Assembly (NCBI GenBank): GCA_964512225.1
Contig: CAZEKB010000020.1
Span: 1-64,000, forward strand
Direction: 5' to 3'
Source: CAZEKB01 sp964512225
Lineage (GTDB): Bacteria; Myxococcota_A; UBA796; UBA9615
Length of the DNA: 64,000 nucleotides
Shown here piece after piece: positions 24,940 through 33,801 of the stretch; the stretch's first letter is position 1, and each line of letters opens with the position of its first letter. The position numbers and the translations under genes are program-made. The notes below the pieces were generated by a model that made no database searches, was not told the origin of the DNA, and saw nothing but the letters and a program-made list of their open reading frames with translations.

Positions 24940-26613
24940 ATGTCGGAGCTGACGCTTCATCGCGCGTATCACTGGGAGTCCACCCGCCCCGGCGACGTCT
25001 GGCTCACGCAGCCGATGGGCGGCGGGGTGGTGGTGGAGCTGACCTGGGCGCAGTCCCTGGACCAGGCCCGTCGCATGGCGGCGCACCTGCAGTCCCTGGA
25101 TCTCCCGGCGGGCAGCAACATCGCCCTGTTCAGCAAGAACTCGGCGTGGTGGCTGCTGTGCGACCTCGCGATCTGGATGGCGGGGCACGTGAGCGTGCCC
25201 CTCTACCCGACGCTCGCGCCCGAGACGATCCGGCAGATCCTCGAGCACTCGGGCAGCCGGCTGATCTTCGTGGGCAAGCTCGACGGCTTCGAGGCCATGA
25301 GGCCCGGGATCCCCGAGGACCTGCCCGCGATCGCGCTCCCGCTGTCGCCCCCCACCGACTACGAGTCCTGGGACGCGATCATCCAGCGCACCGAGCCGCT
25401 CGGGGGCGCCCCCCGGCGCGAAGCGGAGCAGCTCGCCACGATCGTCTACACGTCGGGGTCGACCGGGGCGCCGAAGGGCGTCATGCAGTCCTTCGGGTCC
25501 ATGTCGAAGATCGTCAGCGAGGTCGTGCACCTCGTCCCCGTCGGCACCGACGACCGCATGCTGTCGTACCTCCCGCTGGCGCACGTCGTGGAGCGGGCCC
25601 TCATCGAGCAGATGACGCTGTACTACGGCTTCCAGGTCTTCTTCGCCGAGTCGCTCGAGACGTTCGTGAGCGACCTCAACCGCGCGCGGCCGACGATCTT
25701 CGTATCGGTCCCCCGGCTGTGGCTCAAGTTCCAGCTCGGGATCTTCAAGAAGCTCCCGAAGAAGAAGCTCGATCTGCTCCTCAAGATCCCGATCGTGCGC
25801 GGCATCATCCGCCGCAAGGTCCTCTCCGGCCTCGGCCTCGACGCGTGCCGATTCGCGCTGTCCGGCTCGGCCCCGATCCCGGCCGAGCTCATCGCCTGGT
25901 ACCGGGCGCTGGGCCTCGAGCTGCTCGAGGCCTACGGCATGTCCGAGAACTTCGCGTGGTCCCACGGCAACAAGCCCGGCGACGTGAAGGTCGGCTCGGT
26001 GGGCACCGTGCAGCCCGGCGTCGAGTGCCGGCTCAGCGACGAGGGCGAGATCCTCGTGAAGAGCCCCGGCACGATGATGGGCTACTACAAGGAGCCCGAG
26101 CTCACCGCCGCCGTGTTCACCGAGGACGGCTTCCTCCGGACCGGCGACCGGGGTGTGATCGAGCCGAGCGGCCACCTGCGGATCACGGGCCGGGTCAAGG
26201 AGCTCTTCAAGACGAGCAAGGGCAAGTACGTCGCTCCCGCGCCCATCGAGAACAGGCTGCTGGTCCACGACCTGATCGAGATGGCCTGCGTATCGGGCTC
26301 CGGGCAGCCGCAGCCGTTCGCGATGGTCGTCCTGTCCGAAGAGGGCCGGGCCGCCGCCGCGGACCACGCGAACCGAGCGGACCTCGAGGCCGCGCTCGAC
26401 GCCCACCGCGCGGCCATCAACGCCGACCTGGACAAGCACGAGAACCTCCAGCTGATCGTCGTGGTCGCCGAAGAGTGGACGATCGACAACGGCAAGCTGA
26501 CGCCCACGATGAAGCTCAAGCGGGGCGCCATCGAGGACGAGCTCGGGCCGCAGTACGAGGGCTGGTACGGCGCCGGCGCTTCGATCCTCTGGCACGACCG
26601 ACTCGTGCGCTGA
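24940..26613 (+). CDS. Long-chain acyl-CoA synthetase (AMP-binding)
   Basis: 557 residues. Core motifs: P-loop-like TIVYTSGSTGAPKGVM, LPLAHVVER, the substrate/AMP motif EAYGMSEN, and the hinge region FLRTGDRGVIEPSGHLRITGRVKELFKTSKGKYVAP. The family activates fatty acids to acyl-AMP and then acyl-CoA on the cytoplasmic membrane face; the presence of LFKTSKGKYVAP points to the long-chain type. ATG 24940 is preceded by GGAGG, and a TAGGGT hexamer at 24913-24918 would give a short leader. It converges on the DUF2334 gene with a 6-nt gap. Confidence 0.92.
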   Translation: MSELTLHRAYHWESTRPGDVWLTQPMGGGVVVELTWAQSLDQARRMAAHLQSLDLPAGSNIALFSKNSAWWLLCDLAIWMAGHVSVPLYPTLAPETIRQILEHSGSRLIFVGKLDGFEAMRPGIPEDLPAIALPLSPPTDYESWDAIIQRTEPLGGAPRREAEQLATIVYTSGSTGAPKGVMQSFGSMSKIVSEVVHLVPVGTDDRMLSYLPLAHVVERALIEQMTLYYGFQVFFAESLETFVSDLNRARPTIFVSVPRLWLKFQLGIFKKLPKKKLDLLLKIPIVRGIIRRKVLSGLGLDACRFALSGSAPIPAELIAWYRALGLELLEAYGMSENFAWSHGNKPGDVKVGSVGTVQPGVECRLSDEGEILVKSPGTMMGYYKEPELTAAVFTEDGFLRTGDRGVIEPSGHLRITGRVKELFKTSKGKYVAPAPIENRLLVHDLIEMACVSGSGQPQPFAMVVLSEEGRAAAADHANRADLEAALDAHRAAINADLDKHENLQLIVVVAEEWTIDNGKLTPTMKLKRGAIEDELGPQYEGWYGAGASILWHDRLVR

Positions 26614-26619
26614 GGGCGC

Positions 26620-28407
26620 TCAGTCGAGCGGGACCGCGGGTCGGAGCCCGCACGCCTGGACGAACTCGTAGCCCAGGTCTTCGATCCCCTCCACGAGGCG
26701 GCGGAGGTTGTCCGGCCCCCCGGCGTCCACGTAGTCGGGTCGCTCGACGATGAACGGGTGATAGAAGAGGCTCGCGTGGGCGCAGCGGTTGATGCGCTGG
26801 ATGTCCGCCGAGTGGATCATCTGCGAGACCGTGCGGATGAAGTCGGCCTCCTCGGGGGGCAGGAGCTCGGCGGGCGTGACGTTGCCGATGGTCTCCGGGA
26901 TCACGCGCTGCCCGTACACGTCGCGCTCGATGGGGTAGGGGTACGGCTGCGACTGGATGCGATCGCTGCGCCGCAGGAACTCGCCGCCGGACAGGTCGAC
27001 GCCCTCGAGGGTGCCCGCGAGCATGTCGTTCATGTCGTAGACGTCGCCGTCGAGCTCGACCTGCCAGTCGCGGTAGTCGCCCTGGTGATAGACGCTCCGG
27101 TAGCGACTCGTGATGGCGATGTAGTCGACCATCGACGCCTTGTAGTGCGGCACCTCGAAGCACCACGGGTTCCAGCCCAGCTCGTTCATGATCGCGGTCG
27201 CCGCGTCCACGCGGCCGACGGCCCAGTCCCAGTCGTCGCCGGGCACGGGGCGGTCGTTGACGGCGTCCCAGAACTCGAAGTCCGTGCCGGTGACTCCGTT
27301 GAAGGGGTTGGCGGTCCGGCCGAGCTGGTGCGTGTACCCGTGCAGCACCATCTCGGCCCCGTTGTCGTACGCCGCCTGGACCTGCTCGCGCCACGCGTCG
27401 GCGCGCTCGTCGCCCGCCTCGTAGTGCCACTCGGACCCGGCGCCGTCGGGGTTGTAGACGCCCAGCGGGTCGGCCCAGACCGGCACCATCGCCAGGTTCC
27501 ACGGGCGGCCCGCCTCCTCGATCACGCCGCGGACGGTCTCGAGGGCGAGCGGGGGGACGAAGGGGTGCACGTCCTCGAGCCGGAACATCGCCTTGAGACT
27601 CGGGGCGTGGTCGATGCCGAGGAAGTCGTGCATCAGGTCCGCGAACACCCAGTAGCGGTCGTCGTAGTCGAGGAACGTGAACGGGTTGTCGGCGACGTGC
27701 CAGAGGTGCCCGGACCGGAGCGCGTAGGGGGCGGCCTCGCCCGTCCCGTTGTGGACGATGTCGGCGACGACGTCCACGCGAGCCTCGTCGAGCACCTCGA
27801 CCAGGCTGAGGGCCGGGTCGTGCTCGGCGTAGTCCGACTCGGGGTGGTACTTGAAGTACTTGTGCAGCTCGTGGTCCTTGTATCGGACCGTGCGGAAGAA
27901 GGTCGTGTCGGCGCCCTCGCCCGAGGACTCGGCGTTGGCCACGAAGCGCACGCCGAACCGGTCCTCGAAGTCCTGGGCGTCGTCCCAGGCGACCTGCCAC
28001 AGGTTCCCGCCGACCCACACGATGGTCGTCTGCTCCTCGGACGCGAAGTCCTGCTCGAACGCCGCGGGCAGGGGCTCGCCGTAGACCGTGCCCAGGTAGA
28101 AGACGACGTCGTGGGCCGCGATGTCGCCGCGCTGGTACTCGATGACGGGGGCGACCTGGGCGCGGACCTCCCGGAAGTGGCCCGTGAGGTTGGCGATCGC
28201 GGCCGCGTACAGCACGCCGAGGTCCCCGAAGGCGCTGGTCGAGTCGTGGAGGATCAGCACGTCGACGGGGTCGCCCGGAGGGGGCAGGGGGTCGGCGTCG
28301 GCGCGGCAGGCGGGCTGCAGGTCCGGAGGTTCGTCGGGCTCCGTGGGGCACGCGGCCGCGAGGGACGCACAGAGCACGATCGAGAGGTGCCGACGGCGGG
28401 CGATCAC
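26620..28407 (-). CDS. DUF2334 polysaccharide deacetylase-like lipoprotein
   Basis: 595 residues with a lipoprotein signal (CASLAAAC). An N-terminal region (about 45-200) looks like a class I glutamine-amidotransferase-like or ThuA-like beta/alpha fold (VDVLILHDST, VVFYLGTVYG). The rest resembles DUF2334, a divergent NodB-type deacetylase: FRLEDVHPFVPP, where the Asp would bind metal, and AEMVLHGYTHQ. The activity on sugar polymers is inferred from the fold. It starts with GTG 28407 behind TACGCT-N7, a probable leaderless promoter, and is divergent from the CotH gene 44 nt away. Confidence 0.72.
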   Translation of the reverse strand: MIARRRHLSIVLCASLAAACPTEPDEPPDLQPACRADADPLPPPGDPVDVLILHDSTSAFGDLGVLYAAAIANLTGHFREVRAQVAPVIEYQRGDIAAHDVVFYLGTVYGEPLPAAFEQDFASEEQTTIVWVGGNLWQVAWDDAQDFEDRFGVRFVANAESSGEGADTTFFRTVRYKDHELHKYFKYHPESDYAEHDPALSLVEVLDEARVDVVADIVHNGTGEAAPYALRSGHLWHVADNPFTFLDYDDRYWVFADLMHDFLGIDHAPSLKAMFRLEDVHPFVPPLALETVRGVIEEAGRPWNLAMVPVWADPLGVYNPDGAGSEWHYEAGDERADAWREQVQAAYDNGAEMVLHGYTHQLGRTANPFNGVTGTDFEFWDAVNDRPVPGDDWDWAVGRVDAATAIMNELGWNPWCFEVPHYKASMVDYIAITSRYRSVYHQGDYRDWQVELDGDVYDMNDMLAGTLEGVDLSGGEFLRRSDRIQSQPYPYPIERDVYGQRVIPETIGNVTPAELLPPEEADFIRTVSQMIHSADIQRINRCAHASLFYHPFIVERPDYVDAGGPDNLRRLVEGIEDLGYEFVQACGLRPAVPLD

Positions 28408-28420
28408 GACCCGCAGCGTA
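28408..28420 (-). promoter_or_regulatory. TANNNT-N7-GTG leaderless promoter element
   Basis: On the minus strand TACGCT (28420-28415) precedes the GTG at 28407 by 7 nt, with no ribosome binding site. Confidence 0.45.
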
Positions 28421-28451
28421 GCATCGCCGCGCTGCTACCCTGGTGTCCGGT

Positions 28452-30023
28452 ATGGCCCGCCCGCCTTCGCTTCGTGCCCCGATCGCCCTCCTCGCCGCGG
28501 CCCTGGCCGGGGCCGCGATCGGCGCGTGCGACCCGGCCCCCTCGGACGACGACGCCCCCGACCGCGACGTGTACGAGCTGCCCGATACGACGTCGGGGTG
28601 GTGGGACGAAGGTCCGGTGGTCGCGGAGGAGCCCACGGACTTCCTCGGCGAGGGCGGCGACTGCACCCACGGCGTCTACGAGTGCGCGTGGGACCTGGGC
28701 TGCGTCGAGGACGAGTGCGCGCCGTGCGAAGCGTCCGCGGACTGCCGCGCGATGCAGGCGTGCGTGGACGGGGTGTGCGGGGCGTGCACGACGAACGACC
28801 AGTGCGGCTCGCACGAGACGTGCGTCGAGAGCCATTGCCTGCCCACCACCCTGCCCCGCTGGGAGCTCGAGATCGCCGAAGAGCACCTGGCGGAGATGGA
28901 CGTGGACCCGTGGGCGGACGTGTGGGCCCCCGCGCGGCTCACCGTCGACGGCACGGTCTACGAGACGGACGTGCGGGCCCGGTACCTCGGCAGCTCCACG
29001 CGGTCGCTGCCCAAGAAGTCCTTCCGCATCGACTTCCCCGAGGACGCCGATCACCCCGGCTTTCAGCGGAAGATCAAGCTCCGCGCCGAGTACAACGACC
29101 CGTCCACCATCCGCAACTTCTTCGCCTACGAGACGTTCCGGCGGCTCACCCGCATCCCCACGCCGCGCGCGCGCTACGTCGACTTCTTCCTGAACGGCGT
29201 GGACAAGGGGGTGATGCTGGAGGTCGAGCGCATCGGCGGGAAGTTCCTCGAGCGCAACGGGCGCGACCGCGAGCAGCCCACCTACGAGCTCGCTCGCACG
29301 CACGACTACGGCGCCTTCGTGCCCCTGGACACCGAAGCGGACTACCTGGAGACGTACTCCAAGACCACGCGCGACGACCTCCCCTGGACGGACCTGTACA
29401 CCCTGATCGAGGAGACGATGTGGGGGGACTGGCTCGAGTCGTCGGCGGGCGGACCCACCGTCACGACGCGCACCGGCGCCGCGGTCGACCTCGAGTCCTA
29501 CGCCCGGCTGCTCGCGGTCATGGCGCTCATCCAGAGCCAGGAGCACGTGACCCAGAACATCTACTTCTCGCTGCAGGACCAGGGCCGCGGCCCGCGCTGG
29601 GAGTTCTACCCCTGGGACCTGGACCTGACCCTCGGCTGCAAGTGGAACGTGACGGACGGGAACGCGCTGTGCGGCGACCTCACGACCGAGGGCTGGTGGC
29701 TCGAGGGCGTGGTCTACGCGGGGCTCCCGGTGGGGTCGCCGAACACCTGCTGGTGCAACATGGCGATCAACCTGACGCTGTTCGATCCCATGCACGGCGC
29801 GGCGTTCCAGCGGCACTCCTGCGAGATGCTGGCGGGGGACTGGTGGACGAACCGCGGGCCCGCGCTCATCACGGCGCTGGCCACGCACCTGGCGCCGTAC
29901 GTCGCCGACGATCCGTCCGACCGAAACGAAGACCTCGCCGCCTTCATCGCGGCCACCGAGTCCGTGCGCGACTTCCTGGAGCTGCGCGCCGCCTACCTGT
30001 CCATCGAGCTGGGGTGCCTGTGA
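28452..30023 (+). CDS. CotH-kinase family lipoprotein
   Basis: 523 residues. A lipoprotein signal (LAGAAIGAC) precedes a Cys-rich region (about 65-135) with repeated CxxxxxC units like small EGF/delta-type modules. A CotH domain follows: LTVDGTVYETDVRARYLGSSTRSLPKKSFRI (start shown in part), DFFLNGVDKGVMLEVERIG, and a WEFYPWDLDLTLG active-site segment with the catalytic Asp pair. CotH proteins are atypical kinases; spore-coat CotH phosphorylates CotB and CotG. Here the target is probably a surface protein. Its TGA overlaps the peptidase start by 4 nt. GTG 28443 is an alternative start. Confidence 0.85.
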   Translation: MARPPSLRAPIALLAAALAGAAIGACDPAPSDDDAPDRDVYELPDTTSGWWDEGPVVAEEPTDFLGEGGDCTHGVYECAWDLGCVEDECAPCEASADCRAMQACVDGVCGACTTNDQCGSHETCVESHCLPTTLPRWELEIAEEHLAEMDVDPWADVWAPARLTVDGTVYETDVRARYLGSSTRSLPKKSFRIDFPEDADHPGFQRKIKLRAEYNDPSTIRNFFAYETFRRLTRIPTPRARYVDFFLNGVDKGVMLEVERIGGKFLERNGRDREQPTYELARTHDYGAFVPLDTEADYLETYSKTTRDDLPWTDLYTLIEETMWGDWLESSAGGPTVTTRTGAAVDLESYARLLAVMALIQSQEHVTQNIYFSLQDQGRGPRWEFYPWDLDLTLGCKWNVTDGNALCGDLTTEGWWLEGVVYAGLPVGSPNTCWCNMAINLTLFDPMHGAAFQRHSCEMLAGDWWTNRGPALITALATHLAPYVADDPSDRNEDLAAFIAATESVRDFLELRAAYLSIELGCL

Positions 30024-31525
30024 CCACGGTCCATGCTCCGTCGCAGTCCGACGCCGAGATCGCCGAGCGCGCCTTCGAACACCTCCTCTCGGTCGTGGCC
30101 GTGGAGTCCGCGTCGGACGAAGACTCGACGACCGTCCCGTCCACCCCCGGGCAGGCCGCCCTGGCGGACCAGGTGGGGGCTTTCTTCGCCGACCTCGGGG
30201 GGCGCGTGGAGCGCGACGACAGCGCCAACGTGATCGCCTCGTTCGATGGACGCGGCGGCCTCGACGGGGCCGAGCCGCTCGCCTTGATGGTCCACCTGGA
30301 CACGTCGAAGGGGACGCTGCCCCTGACCGAGCTGGACGTGGCCTGGGGGTGGGACGGGTCGCGGCTGTCCTGGTCCGGGAACGACGGCATCCGCGTGGAC
30401 ACGGAGACGTACCCGTCGCTGGCGACGTACGTCGGGCAGGACGTCGTGCACGGGACCGGCGCGGCGCCGTTCGGCCTGGACGACAAGCTCGGGCTCACCC
30501 ACATGATGACGCTCGCCTGGTTGCTGGCGACGAACCCCGAGATCCCTCACCGGCCGCTCCTGCTCATCGGCCGCCCGGACGAAGAGATCGGCCGCGACGA
30601 GGCGTTGATCGGGCTGGCCGACATGCTGGCGTCCCGGGGGGTGCGCAGCGGCTACACGGTGGACGGGCTCGACCCCTACGAGATCAACGTCGAGAACTTC
30701 AACGCGGCCGGGGCCTCGATCACCTTCCCGTCGGCGATCGTGAACGGCACGGCCATCGGCTACCGCCTGTGCGGCGTCAACACCCACGGGGCGACCGCCC
30801 ACCCCGAAGGGCACCGGGCGGCGACCCGGCTCGCGGCGGAGCTCGTCGACCGGCCCGGCCTGCGGGTCGTGGGGTTCGCCAGCGACCCGCACCGCACCTG
30901 CGACGCCGACGTCTGGTTCCTCACGGACGACCCCGCGATGGTGGAGGCCGCCCTCGACGACGTGGTCGCCGAGCACCGCGACCGCGGCGCGGGCTGGCAC
31001 CGCATCGTGGGCCTCGAGCCCGCCGACCTGTGCGCCGAGCAGATGCTCCGGTTCGTGCGGGACTTCCTGGGCTCCGATCCGGGGTTCACCCTCCTCGCCG
31101 AGGACTCGCACGGGTTCGACGGCTACTCCCACCCCTGGCGCGCCTTCCCCACGGACGACGGCCTGCGCCTCGACATCCGCATCCGCGACTTCAGCGCCCG
31201 GGGGCTGCAGCTGCGCATCGCCCACATCCTCGACCTTCGGCCCGACGCGGCGGTGAAGCACCAGTACGTGAACATGGGGCCGCGGCTGCAGGAGCGGCCG
31301 GAGCTGCTCGCCTGGGCGCAGGCGGCGGGGGCCGCGATCGAGGCCGACGTGCGGGTCCAGCCGATCCGCGGGGGCACGGGGGTGGACCCGTTCCTGGACC
31401 GGGGCGTGGCCGTCGCCAACCTGGGGACCGGCTACTTCGCGCCCGAGTCCGAGAAGGAGCTGACGTCGCTCCAGAACCTGGCCGGGCACGCGCGCTGGCT
31501 GGTCGCGCTGGTGCAGCAGGCCTGA
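30020..31525 (+). CDS. Peptidase T-like M20 aminopeptidase
   Basis: 501 residues. Zinc-site motifs of the M20 family: MVHLDTSKG (His and following Asp), APFGLDDKLGLTHM (metal-bridging Asp) and IGRPDEEIGRDEAL (catalytic Glu). These match PepT (HMDT, DDKAGI, TPDEEIG). The chain is about 90 residues longer than PepT, mainly through additions between metal motifs, including LSWSGNDGIRVDTETYPSLA (20-residue block). The predicted role is cytosolic release of N-terminal residues from tripeptides. The GTG start overlaps the CotH stop. The HGATAHPEGH segment is the expected dimerisation-loop His. Confidence 0.85.
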   Translation: MTTVHAPSQSDAEIAERAFEHLLSVVAVESASDEDSTTVPSTPGQAALADQVGAFFADLGGRVERDDSANVIASFDGRGGLDGAEPLALMVHLDTSKGTLPLTELDVAWGWDGSRLSWSGNDGIRVDTETYPSLATYVGQDVVHGTGAAPFGLDDKLGLTHMMTLAWLLATNPEIPHRPLLLIGRPDEEIGRDEALIGLADMLASRGVRSGYTVDGLDPYEINVENFNAAGASITFPSAIVNGTAIGYRLCGVNTHGATAHPEGHRAATRLAAELVDRPGLRVVGFASDPHRTCDADVWFLTDDPAMVEAALDDVVAEHRDRGAGWHRIVGLEPADLCAEQMLRFVRDFLGSDPGFTLLAEDSHGFDGYSHPWRAFPTDDGLRLDIRIRDFSARGLQLRIAHILDLRPDAAVKHQYVNMGPRLQERPELLAWAQAAGAAIEADVRVQPIRGGTGVDPFLDRGVAVANLGTGYFAPESEKELTSLQNLAGHARWLVALVQQA

Positions 31526-31526
31526 C

Positions 31527-32507
31527 ATGTGGGGTCGCCTGATCGGGGCGTTCCGGTTCCTGCTCGTCCTGCCCTGGATCCTGCTCGTGGTCCTGTGGAT
31601 GCGGCTGCGACGTCGGCCCGCGCACGGCGACTGGTCGTGGCTGCAGGAGGTCGTGGTCCGCGTCGTCCGCTGGGCCGTCGGTCGAGGCCGGGTCGTCTCC
31701 GCGGAGCTTCTGCAGGCGCGGGTGCCCATCGCGCCCCGTCGGTTCCTCCCGCACGGGGTCCGCATCGAGGACGGGGAGGTCGCCGGACGTCCGGTGGAGA
31801 CGATCGTCCCCCGCGAGCCCGGAGCCCTGACGATCCTCTACCTGCACGGCGGGGGGTACGGGGTGTGCTCGCCCGCGACTCACCGCGAGCTCATCGCCCG
31901 CCTGGCCCACGCGTCGGGCGCCCGCTGCGTCGCGCTGGACTACCGACTGGCGCCGCAGCACCCCTACCCCGCCGCCGTCGACGACGCCTACGCCGCCGTC
32001 CTCGAGCTGCTGGAGCAGGTCCCCGCGGAGCGGCTGTTGCTCGCGGGCGACTCGGCGGGCGGGGGCCTGGCGGTGGCCACGCTCGTGCGGCTGAAGGACC
32101 GCGGCGATCCCATGCCCGCGGGCGCGGTCCTCTTCTCGCCCTGGGTCGACCTCACCGTGAGCGGCGCGACGATCGACAGCAACCGGGACACGGACTACCT
32201 CGACCGGGGCGTGCTCGAGCTGTTCTCCGAGCGGTACCTCTGCGGGCACGACCCGAGGTCGCCCTGCGCGTCGCCGATCTACGCCGACCTCACCGGCCTG
32301 CCGCCGCTGCTCGTGCAGGCGGGCGGGGCGGAGATCCTGTGCGACGAGATCGAGACCCTGGCGAGTCGAGCGACGTCGGCGGGGGTCGAGGTCACGCTGG
32401 AGGTCGACGCGGGGATGCCCCACGTGCACCAGGGCTTCGCCCGGTTCATGCCCGCGGGCCGGGACGCGCTGCAGCGAGCCGGGCAGTGGGTCCGCGCTCG
32501 CGCCTGA
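31527..32507 (+). CDS. Alpha/beta hydrolase, hormone-sensitive lipase family
   Basis: 326 residues. An N-terminal hydrophobic segment (FLLVLPWILLVVLWM) should anchor it to the inner membrane. The esterase domain has the oxyanion motif HGGGYG, the nucleophile elbow GDSAGGG and, near the end, HVHQGF, which supplies the catalytic His; the acid is in the ILCDEIE region. Family IV bacterial esterases cleave short-chain esters. The ATG lies 1 nt after the peptidase stop, so the gene is in an operon with CotH and the peptidase. Confidence 0.9.
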   Translation: MWGRLIGAFRFLLVLPWILLVVLWMRLRRRPAHGDWSWLQEVVVRVVRWAVGRGRVVSAELLQARVPIAPRRFLPHGVRIEDGEVAGRPVETIVPREPGALTILYLHGGGYGVCSPATHRELIARLAHASGARCVALDYRLAPQHPYPAAVDDAYAAVLELLEQVPAERLLLAGDSAGGGLAVATLVRLKDRGDPMPAGAVLFSPWVDLTVSGATIDSNRDTDYLDRGVLELFSERYLCGHDPRSPCASPIYADLTGLPPLLVQAGGAEILCDEIETLASRATSAGVEVTLEVDAGMPHVHQGFARFMPAGRDALQRAGQWVRARA

Positions 32508-32531
32508 CTCGGGGGGCGGTCCGTCCGCGTT

Positions 32532-33107
32532 GTGTCATCCTCCGCGCCCGTGGCGCCTTCCCCGTCCATCGCGTTCTGGTTCGTGGCCTTCTGGCTGGTG
32601 GTGCACCGGACATTCGGGCACCGCCTCGCGGACCTCCGCCCGGCCGACGTATCGCGCGAGCAGCGGTGGACGACCTACGGGATCGTGGCCGAGTCGCTCG
32701 CCATGGGGACGGTCTGCTTCGTCGTGGCCTGGAACGGGCGCGACGTACCGGTGGCCGCCGCCGTCGCGGGGCACGTCCTGGCCGCGGCGGGCACGGCGGT
32801 CGTGGTGTGGGGACGCAGGACGATCGGGCGCCACTTCAGCATCCACCTGCAGGTCGACCAGGCGCACAGCCTCGTGACCGACGGGCCCTACCGATGGGTG
32901 CGTCACCCGATCTACACCGGCGACATCCTGTTCCACGCCGGGGTGCCGCTCCTGTGCGGGGCCTGGGAGGCGCTCGCGTTCCCGCTGGTCTACGCCGCGC
33001 TCGCGATCATCCGCCTGCGCAAGGAGGAGGTCATGCTCGGCGCGGCCTACCCCGGCTACGCGGAGTATCGCGCGGGCACGTCGGCCCTCATCCCCGGCGT
33101 CTACTGA
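32532..33107 (+). CDS. ICMT/PEMT-like integral membrane methyltransferase
   Basis: 191 residues with about five transmembrane segments. The C-terminal third has the family signature VTDGPYRWVRHPIYTGDIL followed by RKEEVMLGAAYPGYAEY, where the HP and EE pairs bind the S-adenosylmethionine cofactor. Bacterial members methylate lipids or unknown small molecules; they lack prenylated protein substrates. I chose GTG 32532; GTG 32550 is as likely and neither has a ribosome binding site. The 3' end overlaps the convergent lipoprotein gene by 7 nt. Confidence 0.82.
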   Translation: MSSSAPVAPSPSIAFWFVAFWLVVHRTFGHRLADLRPADVSREQRWTTYGIVAESLAMGTVCFVVAWNGRDVPVAAAVAGHVLAAAGTAVVVWGRRTIGRHFSIHLQVDQAHSLVTDGPYRWVRHPIYTGDILFHAGVPLLCGAWEALAFPLVYAALAIIRLRKEEVMLGAAYPGYAEYRAGTSALIPGVY

Positions 33108-33757
33108 TCCGCCGCGCCCGGGTCGTGGCGCACCGTGACCGAGACCTCCACCACGTCGGGGCGGTCGTACCAGCCGGGCTCGATGTCGTAGACGTTGTCC
33201 TCGGCGATCCAGAATCGTCGGTCCCCGTCGCCCGCGCGGGAGCAGCCGACGACGCACGCCGCGGTGCCCGCCCCCGAGTCTTCGGTGGCGTCGAGAACGA
33301 CCCACAGGGTGCCTTCCGTCTCCACCGTGACGGGAGAGTTCAGCTCCGCGACCGCCACCGGCTCCTCCCCCTCGTCGGCCGACGTGAGCACCGACTCCGC
33401 GATCACGCCGCCCAGGGTCGGGAATCCCGCGGCGCCGAGGTCCTCGCTCGCCGGGGCCTCGTCGGAGATGAAGGCGGAGACCCGCAGCCCGGCCGTCGAC
33501 TGGCACGTGCGGTCGCCCTGGGCGAACTCGGCGCCGGAGCGGAGGGTGGCCGCGAACGACAGGATCTCGTACGGCGGGGCGGGCGCCTCCAGGGGCACGG
33601 CGATCAGCGGGTAGTGATCGAGCACCACCGGCCAATAGAACCCGCCGCAGGTGCCCACGAGGGGGTCCTCCAGCACGACGCGGACGCGGGTGTCCTCCGC
33701 CTCCGTCGGGCAGGCGGTGAGCAGGAGCAGGCCGAGGGCGAGGAGGGTGCGCATCAT
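33101..33757 (-). CDS. Putative lipoprotein, unknown function
   Basis: 218 residues. The lipobox LLTAC follows a short hydrophobic signal. The mature part is a probable beta-sandwich with several Cys residues (LVGTCGGFYWP, DRTCQS, ACVVGCS) that could form disulfides. No family recognised. Start ATG 33757 is preceded by TATCGT and 6 nt, so translation is probably leaderless; ATG 33754 is adjacent. The gene converges with the methyltransferase gene and shares 7 nt with it. Confidence 0.72.
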   Translation of the reverse strand: MMRTLLALGLLLLTACPTEAEDTRVRVVLEDPLVGTCGGFYWPVVLDHYPLIAVPLEAPAPPYEILSFAATLRSGAEFAQGDRTCQSTAGLRVSAFISDEAPASEDLGAAGFPTLGGVIAESVLTSADEGEEPVAVAELNSPVTVETEGTLWVVLDATEDSGAGTAACVVGCSRAGDGDRRFWIAEDNVYDIEPGWYDRPDVVEVSVTVRHDPGAADQ

Positions 33758-33769
33758 CCGGCGACGATA
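33758..33769 (-). promoter_or_regulatory. TANNNT-N6-ATG leaderless promoter element
   Basis: TATCGT (33769-33764, minus strand) then 6 nt and ATG 33757. Confidence 0.45.
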
Positions 33770-33801
33770 CGCCGCGAGCGCCTTCGCCGGCACCGCAAGG
33801 T

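Noticed and set aside
32532..33107. Function as a protein isoprenylcysteine methyltransferase
   Set aside because: Bacteria lack prenylated CaaX proteins. The family name reflects the fold only, so I left the substrate open.
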